From Clostridia bacterium (GTDB taxonomy: Bacteria; Bacillota; Clostridia; Oscillospirales; CAG-272), in the NCBI GenBank assembly GCA_017467165.1, contig JAFTST010000036.1, forward strand, positions 1-58,310: 58,310 nt of DNA, read 5' to 3'. Of this stretch, positions 25,206-33,228 are shown piece after piece. How positions within the stretch are numbered: the stretch's first letter is position 1; every line of letters starts with the position of its first letter. The position numbers and the translations under genes were made by a program. Under the pieces are notes generated by a model, which did no database searches, had not been told where the DNA came from, and was given only the letters and a program-made list of their open reading frames with translations.

Positions 25206-27011
25206 ATGATACTTGACAGAAAAAGCATTGACCCCAAATACAAGTGGGATCTGACCGCTATCTACGAGGACGAGGCGGCATTCTACGCCGACTACAAGAA
25301 GGTTGAGGCTCTGGTTAAGAGCTATCCCGCTCACGAAAAAACGATTACCGCGAGCGCAGAGGGACTCTATAACGCCCTTGCTGCTATGTGCGAGATCGAG
25401 GATTTGTTCGGCACCCTGTGGCAGTACGCCTCGCTGAACTTCGCGGTTGACACCACCAACAACGCATATCAGGCTCTGAACGCCAAGGTCAGAACTCTGG
25501 CTATCGAGGCGGGGGCTGCGAGCTGGTTCGTCAATCCCTATATACTGAGGCTTGATGAGAAGACGGTTGAGGAGTGGTTTGAGAGCTACCCCAAGCTTGA
25601 AACCTACCGCCGTATGATCGAAAAGATAATGCAGAGAAAGGCTCACACTCTCTCCGACGAGTGCGAGATGCTGATGTCGAAGATAGAGAACGCCTTTGGC
25701 GGAGCCAACCAGACGCGTAGTCTTTTCGCCAATGCAGACCTTCGCTTCGGAAAAATCAGAGGCGAGGACGGCAAGCTTACCGAGCTCACCGACACTAACT
25801 ACGTTCCCTTCCTGATGAGCACCGACCGCAGGGTTCGTCAGGCGGCGTTCCGCACGCTCTACAAGACCTACGAGCAGTTCGGCAACACCTTCGCCGCGCT
25901 CTACAATTCGCACGTCAAGGAGGCTACCACTCTTGCTAAGGTGAGAGGCTACAAGAGCTCCATCGCCGCCTCCACCTCCTACGACGAGGTGACCCCCGTT
26001 ATCTACAACAACCTTATCAGCACAGTCAATAAGAACCTTGCTCCCCTCTACGAGTACTACGAGCTCAAGCGCCGCATTCTCGGCGTTGACAAGCTCCACC
26101 TGTACGACGTGTACGCTCCGCTCGTTACCGAGCTTGATAAGAAGTACACCTACGAGGAGGCGGTTGCAGAGGTGCTTGACACCGTTGGTATATTCGGAGA
26201 GGAATATAAGTCCACTCTCACCGCCGGTCTTACCGAGCGCGGCTGGGTTGACGTTTATCCCACCAGAGGAAAGAGAGGAGGAGCATTCTCCTCGGGCGCT
26301 CACGGCACTGAGCCCTATATCCTTCTCAACTTCACCGAGACCTTTGACGACGTGTTCACCCTCGCGCACGAGGCTGGTCACTCGATGCACACCTACTTCT
26401 CGGATAAGTACAACGAGCCGCACAACGCCAACTACCGAATCTTCGTCGCCGAGGTTGCCTCGACCGTCAATGAGCTTCTTCTCGCTCACAGAAAGCTCCG
26501 CGAGTGCGAGAGCGACGTTGAGAAGATGTACATTCTCAATCAGCTGATGGAAACCTATAAGGGCACTCTCTACCGTCAGACTATGTTCGCAGAGTTTGAG
26601 AGGGATATGCACGCTCTGTGCGAGAAGGGCGAGCCGCTCACCGCAGACGTCATTAAGAAGAAGTACTACAGAATAGTTAAGCGCTATTTCGGCAAGGATG
26701 TAGCCTGCGATAAGCAGATTGCCTGCGAGTGGATGAGAATACCTCACTTCTTCACCTCCTTCTACGTCTACAAGTACTCCACCTGTATCTCCGCCGCCTG
26801 CGCCATAGTTAAGCGCATCGAAACCGAGGGCGAGGCGTACGTTGAGAAGTACATTGACTTCCTGAAGTGCGGTGACTCAAAGTCGCCTCTTGACAGCCTG
26901 CTCGTGGCAGGTATTGATATGACGAGCCCCGAGGTCGTTGAGAGCGCGGCGCAGGACTTCGCGGAGTGCGTCAGACAGTTCAGCGAAATTCTGGAGAGAA
27001 GCGGAAGGTAA
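25206..27011 (+). CDS. pepF: Oligoendopeptidase F (M3B)
   Basis: 601 residues, usual length for PepF. The zinc motif HEAGH lies in FTLAHEAGHSMHTYFS, with a downstream Glu in VAEVASTVNELLL as third ligand. The N-terminal helical domain carries IDPKYKWDLTAIYEDEAAFY, the typical PepF opening. The enzyme cleaves peptides of about 7-17 residues in the cytosol. The start is ATG 25206 behind AAAGGAG. Codon bias resembles that of rubrerythrin, suggesting high expression. Confidence 0.96.
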   Translation: MILDRKSIDPKYKWDLTAIYEDEAAFYADYKKVEALVKSYPAHEKTITASAEGLYNALAAMCEIEDLFGTLWQYASLNFAVDTTNNAYQALNAKVRTLAIEAGAASWFVNPYILRLDEKTVEEWFESYPKLETYRRMIEKIMQRKAHTLSDECEMLMSKIENAFGGANQTRSLFANADLRFGKIRGEDGKLTELTDTNYVPFLMSTDRRVRQAAFRTLYKTYEQFGNTFAALYNSHVKEATTLAKVRGYKSSIAASTSYDEVTPVIYNNLISTVNKNLAPLYEYYELKRRILGVDKLHLYDVYAPLVTELDKKYTYEEAVAEVLDTVGIFGEEYKSTLTAGLTERGWVDVYPTRGKRGGAFSSGAHGTEPYILLNFTETFDDVFTLAHEAGHSMHTYFSDKYNEPHNANYRIFVAEVASTVNELLLAHRKLRECESDVEKMYILNQLMETYKGTLYRQTMFAEFERDMHALCEKGEPLTADVIKKKYYRIVKRYFGKDVACDKQIACEWMRIPHFFTSFYVYKYSTCISAACAIVKRIETEGEAYVEKYIDFLKCGDSKSPLDSLLVAGIDMTSPEVVESAAQDFAECVRQFSEILERSGR

Positions 27012-27030
27012 CCCTTTCGGCTTAATACAG

Positions 27031-27076
27031 AAAAAAGAGCGGGAGCACGGGGACTTAAAGGCTCTCTCCCGCTCAA
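27031..27076 (-). terminator. Terminator-like hairpin with T-run on the minus strand
   Basis: Stem GAGCGGGAG (27037-27045) with CTCCCGCTC (27066-27074); the T-run (TTTTTT) is on the minus strand, opposite to both flanking genes. It may act on plus-strand transcripts only weakly. Confidence 0.5.
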
Positions 27077-27086
27077 TTCAAATCGC

Positions 27087-27115
27087 TTGACTTTTTAATT
27101 TCCTTTAGTTATAAT
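27087..27115 (+). promoter_or_regulatory. Sigma-A promoter of the DUF1292-MFS-PHP operon
   Basis: TTGACT (27087-27092), 17-base spacer, TATAAT (27110-27115). Confidence 0.8.
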
Positions 27116-27141
27116 ATAATAAAAACTTCATGAGGTGAAAA

Positions 27142-27453
27142 ATGGAAGAAAGAGAGCTTAATCCTATTGAGATGCTTCTCGATGAGAACAACGATGACAA
27201 TATTATTCTCTACGATGAGGACGGAAATCCCACCGAGTTTGAGCAGATTGCTATAATTCCCAACGAGGCAGGAGTTTTCGTCATCCTCTCTCCCGTTACC
27301 GAGATTGAGGGAGTTGCCGAGGATGAGGGAATGGTTTTCGTCATCGAGGAGGATGACGAGGGCGAGCTGTTCCTTACTCTCGTTACCGACGAGGAAGAGA
27401 TTGACGCGGTATTCGCAGAGTATGACAGACTTGTTGAGGAGGATGAGGACTAA
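27142..27453 (+). CDS. DUF1292 (YrzB-like) acidic protein
   Basis: 103 residues, very acidic. The pattern NIILYDEDGNPTEFEQIAII ... VFVILSPV ... MVFVIEEDDEGELFLTLVTDEEEIDAVFAEYDRL matches DUF1292, a small conserved Bacillota protein of unknown function that often lies near the RNase-H-like resolvase yrrK and alanyl-tRNA synthetase genes; here it lies instead ahead of an MFS gene. Start behind GAGGTG. Confidence 0.88.
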   Translation: MEERELNPIEMLLDENNDDNIILYDEDGNPTEFEQIAIIPNEAGVFVILSPVTEIEGVAEDEGMVFVIEEDDEGELFLTLVTDEEEIDAVFAEYDRLVEEDED

Positions 27454-27491
27454 TCCTCCTCCTTCTTTTTCACTGAAATATGGGGGTGCTT

Positions 27492-28829
27492 ATGAATAAG
27501 GAATCCTTTGGAAAGAGAAATTGGCTGGTGCTTCTCATCTTCGGTCTTGCAGGACAGATAGCGTGGAGCGTCGAAAATATGTACTTCAACCTCTTCGTCT
27601 ACGACACCGTGGCGAAGGATCTTGACTCTATAACCCTGATGGTACAGCTCAGCGGCGTTGTTGCCACAGTCGTAACTCTGCTGGCGGGTACACTTTCGGA
27701 TAAGGTCGGACAGAGGAGAAAATTTATATCCTTCGGCTACCTTATCTGGGGCGTTACCGTCGCTCTGTTCGGCTACCTGTCGCCCGAGCTTGTGGGGAAG
27801 ATATTTAACACGGATGGGGCCAAATCCGTCGCGATAACCCTCGTTCTGGTTATAGTGGGCGACTGCGTTATGACGCTTTTCGGCTCTACGGCGAACGATG
27901 CGGCGTTTAACGCCTGGCTCACGGATAACACCCGTCCGTCCTTCCGCGGAAGCGTCGAGGGTGTGGTAGCGGTGCTTCCGCTTCTGGCTATGCTTATCGT
28001 CGCGGGCGGCTTCGGAATACTCGTTGAGTCACTCGGATATTCAACCGTCTTTCTCGCTCTTGGTATAGTCATCACTCTGTGCGGAGCGCTCGGTATATAC
28101 TTGATTAAGGACAGCGACACACTCGAGAAAAACGGCGGGATCCGCGATATACTGTACGGCTTCCGTCCGTCGGTAGTCAAGAGCAATCCCGCTCTGTATC
28201 TGACCTTCCTTATAGTCGTGGTGTACGGCATAGCGTGTCAGATATTCATGCCATATCTTATAATCTATATGAGAGAATATCTCTCCTTCTCGGTAGTCGA
28301 GTACAGCGTGGTGTTTGGTGTCGCTATCGTCTTCGGCGCGATTATCAACGTCGTTCTCGGCAGAATTTCCGACCACGCCTTCAAGCCAAGACTCCTCTAT
28401 CTCGCTGTCGGAATTATGGCTATGGGACTTTTCGCTATGTACATAGCCAACGGTATGGGACATCTCGCCAACCTGATATTCTTCGGCTGCGCGGGCTTCG
28501 CTATGATAACCGGCTACATATTCGTCGCACAGCTGACGGGCTCGATAATGCGCGACTACACACCTGCGAGGGACGCGGGAAAGCTGCAGGGCGTCAGAAT
28601 GGTGTTCAGCGTGCTTATACCTATGCTCGCGGGACCCTCTATTGGAAACGCTATCAACAGAAAGATGAATGTTCCGCTCGAAAACGCGGGAGCTGACGTT
28701 ATGACTACGGAATTTATCCCCGCTCCCGAGATTTTTCTCGCGGCGGCTGTAGCCTGCCTTGTGATTCCCATTCTCGTGCATCTGCTCTGTCGCGCGTGTG
28801 AGAGCGAGGAGAGTGGCGCGAATGGTTGA
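27492..28829 (+). CDS. MFS transporter
   Basis: About 445 residues with twelve helices. The start at 27492 is preferred, since GGGGGTG serves as ribosome binding site; the ATG four codons upstream lacks one. Motif A-like GTLSDKVGQRRKFI lies between helices 2 and 3, and the second-half version GRISDHAFKPRLLY follows. LSG...LWG permease features and TIGR-like sugar-porter motifs are lacking, so the substrate is unknown. The stop overlaps the PHP gene start by eight bases. Confidence 0.88.
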   Translation: MNKESFGKRNWLVLLIFGLAGQIAWSVENMYFNLFVYDTVAKDLDSITLMVQLSGVVATVVTLLAGTLSDKVGQRRKFISFGYLIWGVTVALFGYLSPELVGKIFNTDGAKSVAITLVLVIVGDCVMTLFGSTANDAAFNAWLTDNTRPSFRGSVEGVVAVLPLLAMLIVAGGFGILVESLGYSTVFLALGIVITLCGALGIYLIKDSDTLEKNGGIRDILYGFRPSVVKSNPALYLTFLIVVVYGIACQIFMPYLIIYMREYLSFSVVEYSVVFGVAIVFGAIINVVLGRISDHAFKPRLLYLAVGIMAMGLFAMYIANGMGHLANLIFFGCAGFAMITGYIFVAQLTGSIMRDYTPARDAGKLQGVRMVFSVLIPMLAGPSIGNAINRKMNVPLENAGADVMTTEFIPAPEIFLAAAVACLVIPILVHLLCRACESEESGANG

Positions 28830-29670
28830 TCTGCATCTGCATACCACGGCGTCCGACGGTACCGATACTCCCCGTCAGCTCGTCAACAGGGCGAAGGATA
28901 AGGGCATCAGTATAATTTCAGTCACCGACCACGATACCGTGGGCGGAATAGAGGAGGCGAGAGCGGCTCTCCCTCTCGGTATGACGCTTATAGACGGAGT
29001 AGAGTTTTCCTGCGTTAGCTCCGGAGAGGGGAAATTTCGCTGTCATATTCTCGGCTACGGAATTGACCCCGGGTGCGACGCTATAAATTATGCTATCAAA
29101 AGGGGAATTGACAAGCGCCGCGAAAAGCTTTTAGCTAGGCTTGACTACCTGAAGAGCGGCTTTGGTATATGCTTTTCTCCTGACGAGGAGGAGGGGCTCT
29201 TCTCGGCTAATTCCACAGGAAAGCTGCATATCGCGCGCCTGCTTATCGAAAAAGGATATGCGGCGAGCGTCAGCGAGGCAATAGAGAAATATCTCAGTAT
29301 TAGATTGCCCGACGACCGTATAGACGCTTCGCTTGCCATAGAGGCGATTATCACCTCGGGCGGTATTCCCGTATATGCTCACCCCATAGGCGGCGAGAGG
29401 GAGAAAAGACTTGACGCGCAGGAGCTTTTCAGACGCGCTCGAGAGCTCAGGGCGCTTGGCGTCAGAGGCCTTGAGGCATATTATTCAAGATATACAGCCC
29501 GTGACCGCACACCCATTCTTGAGGTGGCGAGCGAGCTCGGTATGCTCGTCAGCGGAGGCAGCGACTACCACGGCGAAAATAAGACCGTGCCGCTTGGCTG
29601 TCTTTCCGCAGACGGAGAGCGGGTTGACGGCTTTCTTCTGACCGTGCTTCCTCTGCTTCTTGGGGATTGA
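28822..29670 (+). CDS. PHP-domain phosphoesterase (RNase AM/YciV-like)
   Basis: 282 residues from ATG 28822 (MVDLHLHTTASDGTD), behind GAGGAGAG. The PHP metal residues are visible: HLHTTASDG, TDHDTVGG, an Asp-Gly-Val-Glu-Phe-Ser element (IDGVEFSC), HILGYG, PVYAHPIGG, and GGSDYHG. Members of this group are 3',5'-nucleotide bisphosphate phosphatases or 5'-3' exoribonucleases. Length is typical. The stop codon overlaps the -35 hexamer of the next promoter. Confidence 0.9.
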   Translation: MVDLHLHTTASDGTDTPRQLVNRAKDKGISIISVTDHDTVGGIEEARAALPLGMTLIDGVEFSCVSSGEGKFRCHILGYGIDPGCDAINYAIKRGIDKRREKLLARLDYLKSGFGICFSPDEEEGLFSANSTGKLHIARLLIEKGYAASVSEAIEKYLSIRLPDDRIDASLAIEAIITSGGIPVYAHPIGGEREKRLDAQELFRRARELRALGVRGLEAYYSRYTARDRTPILEVASELGMLVSGGSDYHGENKTVPLGCLSADGERVDGFLLTVLPLLLGD

Positions 29671-29695
29671 CAAGTGCGAAAAAAGCATATATAAT
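29667..29695 (+). promoter_or_regulatory. Sigma-A promoter overlapping the PHP stop codon
   Basis: TTGACA (29667-29672), 17-base spacer, TATAAT (29690-29695). The -35 shares bases with the TGA stop at 29668-29670. Confidence 0.8.
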
Positions 29696-29734
29696 CAGTT
29701 ATAGATATATAAACTCAACATAAGGAGAAGAAAA

Positions 29735-30286
29735 ATGAGACAATGCTCTTACTGTGGGTCTGACGTTGATGACAGCACCCTCTTTTGCCCGAATTGCGGC
29801 AGCGCTATGAGCCAGACAACCAATAACAACGGCTTCAATTCCGGCTTCGGTAACGCCGGTGGCGCCTTCAACGCGGGCTTCGGAGCCAATAACGGCGCGG
29901 GCAACAACGGCTTCAATCCCTACACAACACCTCCCCAGGACACACGCGACCACCGTCGCAACGCAGGAATTGCTGTAATCAGCTTTTTGTTCCTGCTTAT
30001 CGGTCTGATTATTTATTTCGTCTGCAAGGATAAGCGTCCCGGATGGGCTGAGTCGGCTAAGACGGGTATGCTCTGCTCGCTTTCCTTCAGCTTCCCGATT
30101 GTCGGTATCATTCTCTATTTCGTATGGAAGAATGAAGACCCCAGGGCGGCTCGCAGAATGCTCAGCTGGGGTATCGCGGGCTTCGTGCTCGGTCTTGTCG
30201 GAAACCTGTTTTCGACCGTTATTCTCACCTGGCTTGCTCAGTATACCGGTGAGTATGCAGCAGCTTTGATGCTTGGCGTTATCTGA
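29735..30286 (+). CDS. Zinc-ribbon membrane protein with Asn/Gly/Phe-rich linker
   Basis: 183 residues behind AAGGAG. N-terminal zinc ribbon (CSYCG ... CPNCGSAM), then residues 28-65 rich in Asn, Gly and Phe with repeated GFN/GFG units, and about three membrane helices (GIAVISFLFLLIGLIIYFV; SFSFPIVGIILYFVW; a C-terminal one). The architecture is common in gut Clostridia and of unknown function. The linker is probably disordered. It is monocistronic. Confidence 0.75.
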   Translation: MRQCSYCGSDVDDSTLFCPNCGSAMSQTTNNNGFNSGFGNAGGAFNAGFGANNGAGNNGFNPYTTPPQDTRDHRRNAGIAVISFLFLLIGLIIYFVCKDKRPGWAESAKTGMLCSLSFSFPIVGIILYFVWKNEDPRAARRMLSWGIAGFVLGLVGNLFSTVILTWLAQYTGEYAAALMLGVI

Positions 30287-30296
30287 TGAGAAAAAC

Positions 30297-30333
30297 AAAA
30301 CACGGAGAACGATGCCGTTCTCCGTGTTTTTTT
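30297..30333. terminator. Bidirectional terminator between convergent genes
   Basis: Stem ACACGGAGAACG with CGTTCTCCGTGT around a 4-base loop, followed by seven T residues on the plus strand and an A-run on the other side. Confidence 0.9.
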
Positions 30334-30346
30334 ATAGAAGACCGAA

Positions 30347-30538
30347 TTATTCCTCGCCGCTCTCGTTTTTCTCCGCATCAAGCTGACGAACAAGCTCAAG
30401 ACGGTTCATAACGAAGCTGATGGCGTAGGTCGCGAGCATAATTATGAATACTATCATAATAACACCAAGCATACCGATACCCATCCATTTGAGGTTTTCT
30501 ACGAATGCCATAGGATTAGGTTTATCAATTCCAAACAT
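30347..30538 (-). CDS. OadG-like small membrane subunit
   Basis: 63 residues with one membrane helix (WMGIGMLGVIMIVFIIMLATYAISFVM) and a charged tail. The GxGMxGVxxVF pattern and the location 10 bases after the beta-subunit gene fit the gamma subunit of Na+-translocating decarboxylases (OAD_gamma family), which stabilises the complex. The short C-terminus lacks the long Pro/Ala zinc-binding tail seen in Klebsiella OadG. The assignment rests partly on context. Confidence 0.65.
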   Translation of the reverse strand: MFGIDKPNPMAFVENLKWMGIGMLGVIMIVFIIMLATYAISFVMNRLELVRQLDAEKNESGEE

Positions 30539-30548
30539 AGCTACCTCC

Positions 30549-31775
30549 TTAAGCGAAAAGATTCATTATGCCGTCAAGAATCGAAGCGGTGCTGCCGCCA
30601 TCGAGCATAGGCATGAAGAAGTTGAGAATAAGCGCGCCCGCGATAACCGAGGCAATCTGTCCGGATACGTTGACACCGATGGAGTGCATCAGAATGAAGT
30701 TCTGGTTGTCCTCCTCGAGCGCCATCTTGTGCACGATACGTCCGGACATAGGGAACGCGGAAATGCCTGCCGCGCCGATCATCGGGTTGATCTTTTCCTT
30801 GCCAAAAGCACCTGCAACGAGGTTATAGAGCTTGGCGAAGAGCACGCCGCCCGCGGTGTCGACGATGAAGGCGATAAGTCCAAGACCCATAATAAGCAGG
30901 GTGTTGCCGTTGAGGAACTGGGACGCGGTCATATTGAACGCGATGGTGATGCCAAGGAAGAGGGTAACGAGATTAGCCAGCACCTTCTGCGCGGTCTCGG
31001 AGAGCGAGTCAAGCACGCCGCACTCGCGGATAAGGTTACCGAACATCAAAAAGCCGATAAGCGAGCCCGCTCCGGGAGCGAAAACGCAGGCGATAATGGT
31101 GATGATAATGGGGAAGAGAATCTTCGTCGTCTTGGAAACGCTCTGGGGCTTGTAGGACATTCTTATCCGGCGCTCCTTCTTGGTTGTCAGGAGCTTGATT
31201 ACCGGAGGCTGAATGATGGGAACGAGGGCCATATAGGAGTATGCCGCGACTGTGATAGCGCCGACGTACTTCGAGCCGAGCTGGGTTGCAACGACGATAG
31301 AGGTGGGACCGTCCGCCGCGCCGATAATAGCGATAGACGCGTAGTCACGGAAGTCGGGGAAGAATATCGAAGCGAGGCAGAGGGTGAAGAAAATACCGAA
31401 CTGCGCCGCCGCGCCGAAAATCATAAGCTTGGGGTTGGTGAGCAGGGGACCGAAGTCAATCATAGCTCCGATACCGATGAAAAGTATCAGAGGGAAGAGC
31501 TCGTTGGCTATGCCCGCCTCGTAGAGAGTATGCAAAGGCTCCGCCGCGCCCGATGCGGGGAAGTTCATAATTATAGCGCCAAATCCGATTGGCAGGAGCA
31601 ACGTGGGCTCCATTTCTTTTTTTATAGCGAGATAAATCAGAACACCGCCGATAACCCACATTATCAGCATAGTCCAGTTGGGCATACCGTTGGTTGTGCC
31701 AAGGAAAAGCTCGACGACCGAGCCAAAAAGTTGTTTTAAAGCTTCCACAGTAACGTCCTTTCTTGTTTTTGTCAT
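30549..31775 (-). CDS. Na+-translocating decarboxylase beta subunit
   Basis: 408 residues with about eleven helices. GAADGPTSIVVATQLGSKYVG and YMALVPIIQPPVIKLLTTKKER are hallmark segments of the OadB/GcdB/MmdB family, which couples decarboxylation of carboxybiotin to sodium export. An alternative start at a GTG near 31736, behind GAAAGGAC, is possible. The carboxyltransferase (alpha) and biotin-carrier subunits are absent from the window, so whether oxaloacetate, methylmalonyl-CoA or glutaconyl-CoA is used cannot be told. Confidence 0.93.
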   Translation of the reverse strand: MTKTRKDVTVEALKQLFGSVVELFLGTTNGMPNWTMLIMWVIGGVLIYLAIKKEMEPTLLLPIGFGAIIMNFPASGAAEPLHTLYEAGIANELFPLILFIGIGAMIDFGPLLTNPKLMIFGAAAQFGIFFTLCLASIFFPDFRDYASIAIIGAADGPTSIVVATQLGSKYVGAITVAAYSYMALVPIIQPPVIKLLTTKKERRIRMSYKPQSVSKTTKILFPIIITIIACVFAPGAGSLIGFLMFGNLIRECGVLDSLSETAQKVLANLVTLFLGITIAFNMTASQFLNGNTLLIMGLGLIAFIVDTAGGVLFAKLYNLVAGAFGKEKINPMIGAAGISAFPMSGRIVHKMALEEDNQNFILMHSIGVNVSGQIASVIAGALILNFFMPMLDGGSTASILDGIMNLFA

Positions 31776-31789
31776 AATTAACCTTTAAA

Positions 31790-31818
31790 AGTATACATTA
31801 AACCGAGAAAAAAAGCAA
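31790..31818 (-). promoter_or_regulatory. Sigma-A promoter of the decarboxylase subunit genes
   Basis: On the minus strand: TTGCTT (31813-31818), 17-base spacer ending ATG, TATACT (31790-31795). Confidence 0.6.
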
Positions 31819-31910
31819 GGGTTTGATATTATTTATTTAAAAAATTTATCCGCGCGGTTGAATACAGGCTCTCAGAAAAGGAATAATAAAAAACAAAACG
31901 GAGGTGAAAT

Positions 31911-32291
31911 ATGAAGCATTTAATCTGTGAGGTGTGCGGCAATCTTGTCGCTATGATAAATGATGCAGGGGTTGACATCTATTGCTGCGGTCAGCCTATG
32001 GACGAGGTCGTGCCCGAGTCGCGCGTCGACGACGCGAAGCACGCGCCGAGCATCAGAATTAAGGGTGACGTTGCCATAGTCAGCGTTGGAGACGATGAGC
32101 ACAGACACCCTCAGTCGCGCGAGCACGGGATAAGATGGGTGTGCCTTGTCACCGACCTCGGAAGCCACAGAAGGCTTATCGGAGACGAGGAGGAGCCCAC
32201 GGTCGAGATTCCTCTCGACAAGGACGAGAGGCCTATCAGGGCATTCGCCTACTGCAATCTCCACGGGCTCAGGGTAACCGACTGCAAGTAA
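31911..32291 (+). CDS. dfx: Desulfoferrodoxin (superoxide reductase, two-iron type)
   Basis: 126 residues behind GGAGGTG. The N-terminal desulforedoxin site uses C6, C9, C25 and C26. The superoxide-reductase site uses H44, H66, H72, C115 and H118 (KHAP, RHP, EHGI, CNLHG). Superoxide is reduced to peroxide, which rubrerythrin can then remove. The active-site Glu that normally precedes Lys-His is Ala here (A42 in DDAKHAP), while K43 is kept. I found no PerR box in its upstream region. Confidence 0.94.
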   Translation: MKHLICEVCGNLVAMINDAGVDIYCCGQPMDEVVPESRVDDAKHAPSIRIKGDVAIVSVGDDEHRHPQSREHGIRWVCLVTDLGSHRRLIGDEEEPTVEIPLDKDERPIRAFAYCNLHGLRVTDCK

Positions 32292-32298
32292 CAACAAA

Positions 32299-32334
32299 AA
32301 ACAGAGGCTCGTGTTCGATGCCTCTGTTTTTTCT
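32299..32334. terminator. Bidirectional terminator between convergent genes
   Basis: Stem ACAGAGGC (32301-32308) with GCCTCTGT (32320-32327), followed by a T-run, with an A-run on the other side. Confidence 0.85.
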
Positions 32335-32366
32335 ATCAAAACGCTATAATATGTAAATTAATATTG

Positions 32367-33068
32367 TCAAATTGACTCGATGGCGAAGACCACGTAGTCG
32401 AGCTTCTCCAGCTCCTCTGACATCACACGGGGTGTCAGGGGGGAGCTCTTTTTGATGGAATGTACGTTTGCCTCGATGCCGACGTTGCCAACTATGCCGC
32501 TTCTCGGAGGGGTAACCTGGATATCGGTGGTGGGATAGGCTTCGGTGAGGTGGTCTATCGCTCTTCTGACGTCCTCGTCAGAGCGTATTTCAACGTAGAT
32601 GCCAAATCGGGTGTTACGTCTTGTTATCTTGTACTCGAGGCGGTGCATAATGGTGGTGGCGGATACTGCAAGCACGAACGTGACCGCCGCTCCCTCATAG
32701 TAGCCAAGACCGAGAGCAAGACCCACAGCCGCGACCGTCCACAGACCTGCCGCCGTGGTGAGTCCGGTTATCTGGAAGCGTCCCTTAACAAGTATGGTGC
32801 CAACGCCGAGAAAGCCTATGCCAGAGATAACCTGCGCCGAGATACGGAGCGGGTCGCCAACGCCGAGAACCTTATAAGCGTACATACCCGTCATAGCGGT
32901 AAGCGCGGCTCCAAGGCAGACAAGAATATGCGTCCTCATTCCCGCGGCGCGTCCCTGTCTTCCCCTCTCCATTCCGACAATACCGCCCGCTATGGTTGCA
33001 AGCAGAGCGCGGAATATCGCGCGCCAGAGCTCGTCAAGGCTGAAAATATAAGCGAAAAATTCCTTCAT
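32367..33068 (-). CDS. MgtC/SapB-family membrane protein
   Basis: About 233 residues from ATG 33068, chosen because ATAGGAG lies nine bases ahead. Four or five N-terminal helices contain GIVGMERGRQGRAAGMRTHILVCLGAALTAM, the MgtC signature with the conserved Asp replaced by the GMRTH variant as in most family members. A C-terminal cytoplasmic ACT-like domain of about 90 residues (FGIYVEIRSDEDVRRAIDHL) follows. Proposed roles include Mg2+ homeostasis and modulation of other membrane proteins. Monocistronic. Confidence 0.92.
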   Translation of the reverse strand: MKEFFAYIFSLDELWRAIFRALLATIAGGIVGMERGRQGRAAGMRTHILVCLGAALTAMTGMYAYKVLGVGDPLRISAQVISGIGFLGVGTILVKGRFQITGLTTAAGLWTVAAVGLALGLGYYEGAAVTFVLAVSATTIMHRLEYKITRRNTRFGIYVEIRSDEDVRRAIDHLTEAYPTTDIQVTPPRSGIVGNVGIEANVHSIKKSSPLTPRVMSEELEKLDYVVFAIESI

Positions 33069-33110
33069 AAGCAATACTCCTATCCAAGAGAAAAAGTCCT
33101 TTTCACTATT

Positions 33111-33139
33111 AGTTTAGCATAAATTTACAAATTAGTCAA
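33111..33139 (-). promoter_or_regulatory. Sigma-A promoter of the MgtC-family gene
   Basis: On the minus strand: TTGACT (33134-33139), 17-base spacer ending TATGC, TAAACT (33111-33116). Confidence 0.7.
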
Positions 33140-33169
33140 TATCCGCGCGTACTTATATATACGTTGCTC

Positions 33170-33198
33170 TTGAAATCTTAAGAAAAACAGGGTATAAT
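33170..33198 (+). promoter_or_regulatory. Sigma-A promoter of the HD-domain gene
   Basis: TTGAAA (33170-33175), 17-base spacer, TATAAT (33193-33198). Confidence 0.75.
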
Positions 33199-33228
33199 AT
33201 TAGCGATAAAGCTTTTTTGGAGGCGAAA

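Noticed and set aside
25185-26747. 520-codon minus-strand frame opposite pepF
   Set aside because: Opposite-strand frame of a highly biased gene; translation shows no known fold and it starts inside the pepF gene.
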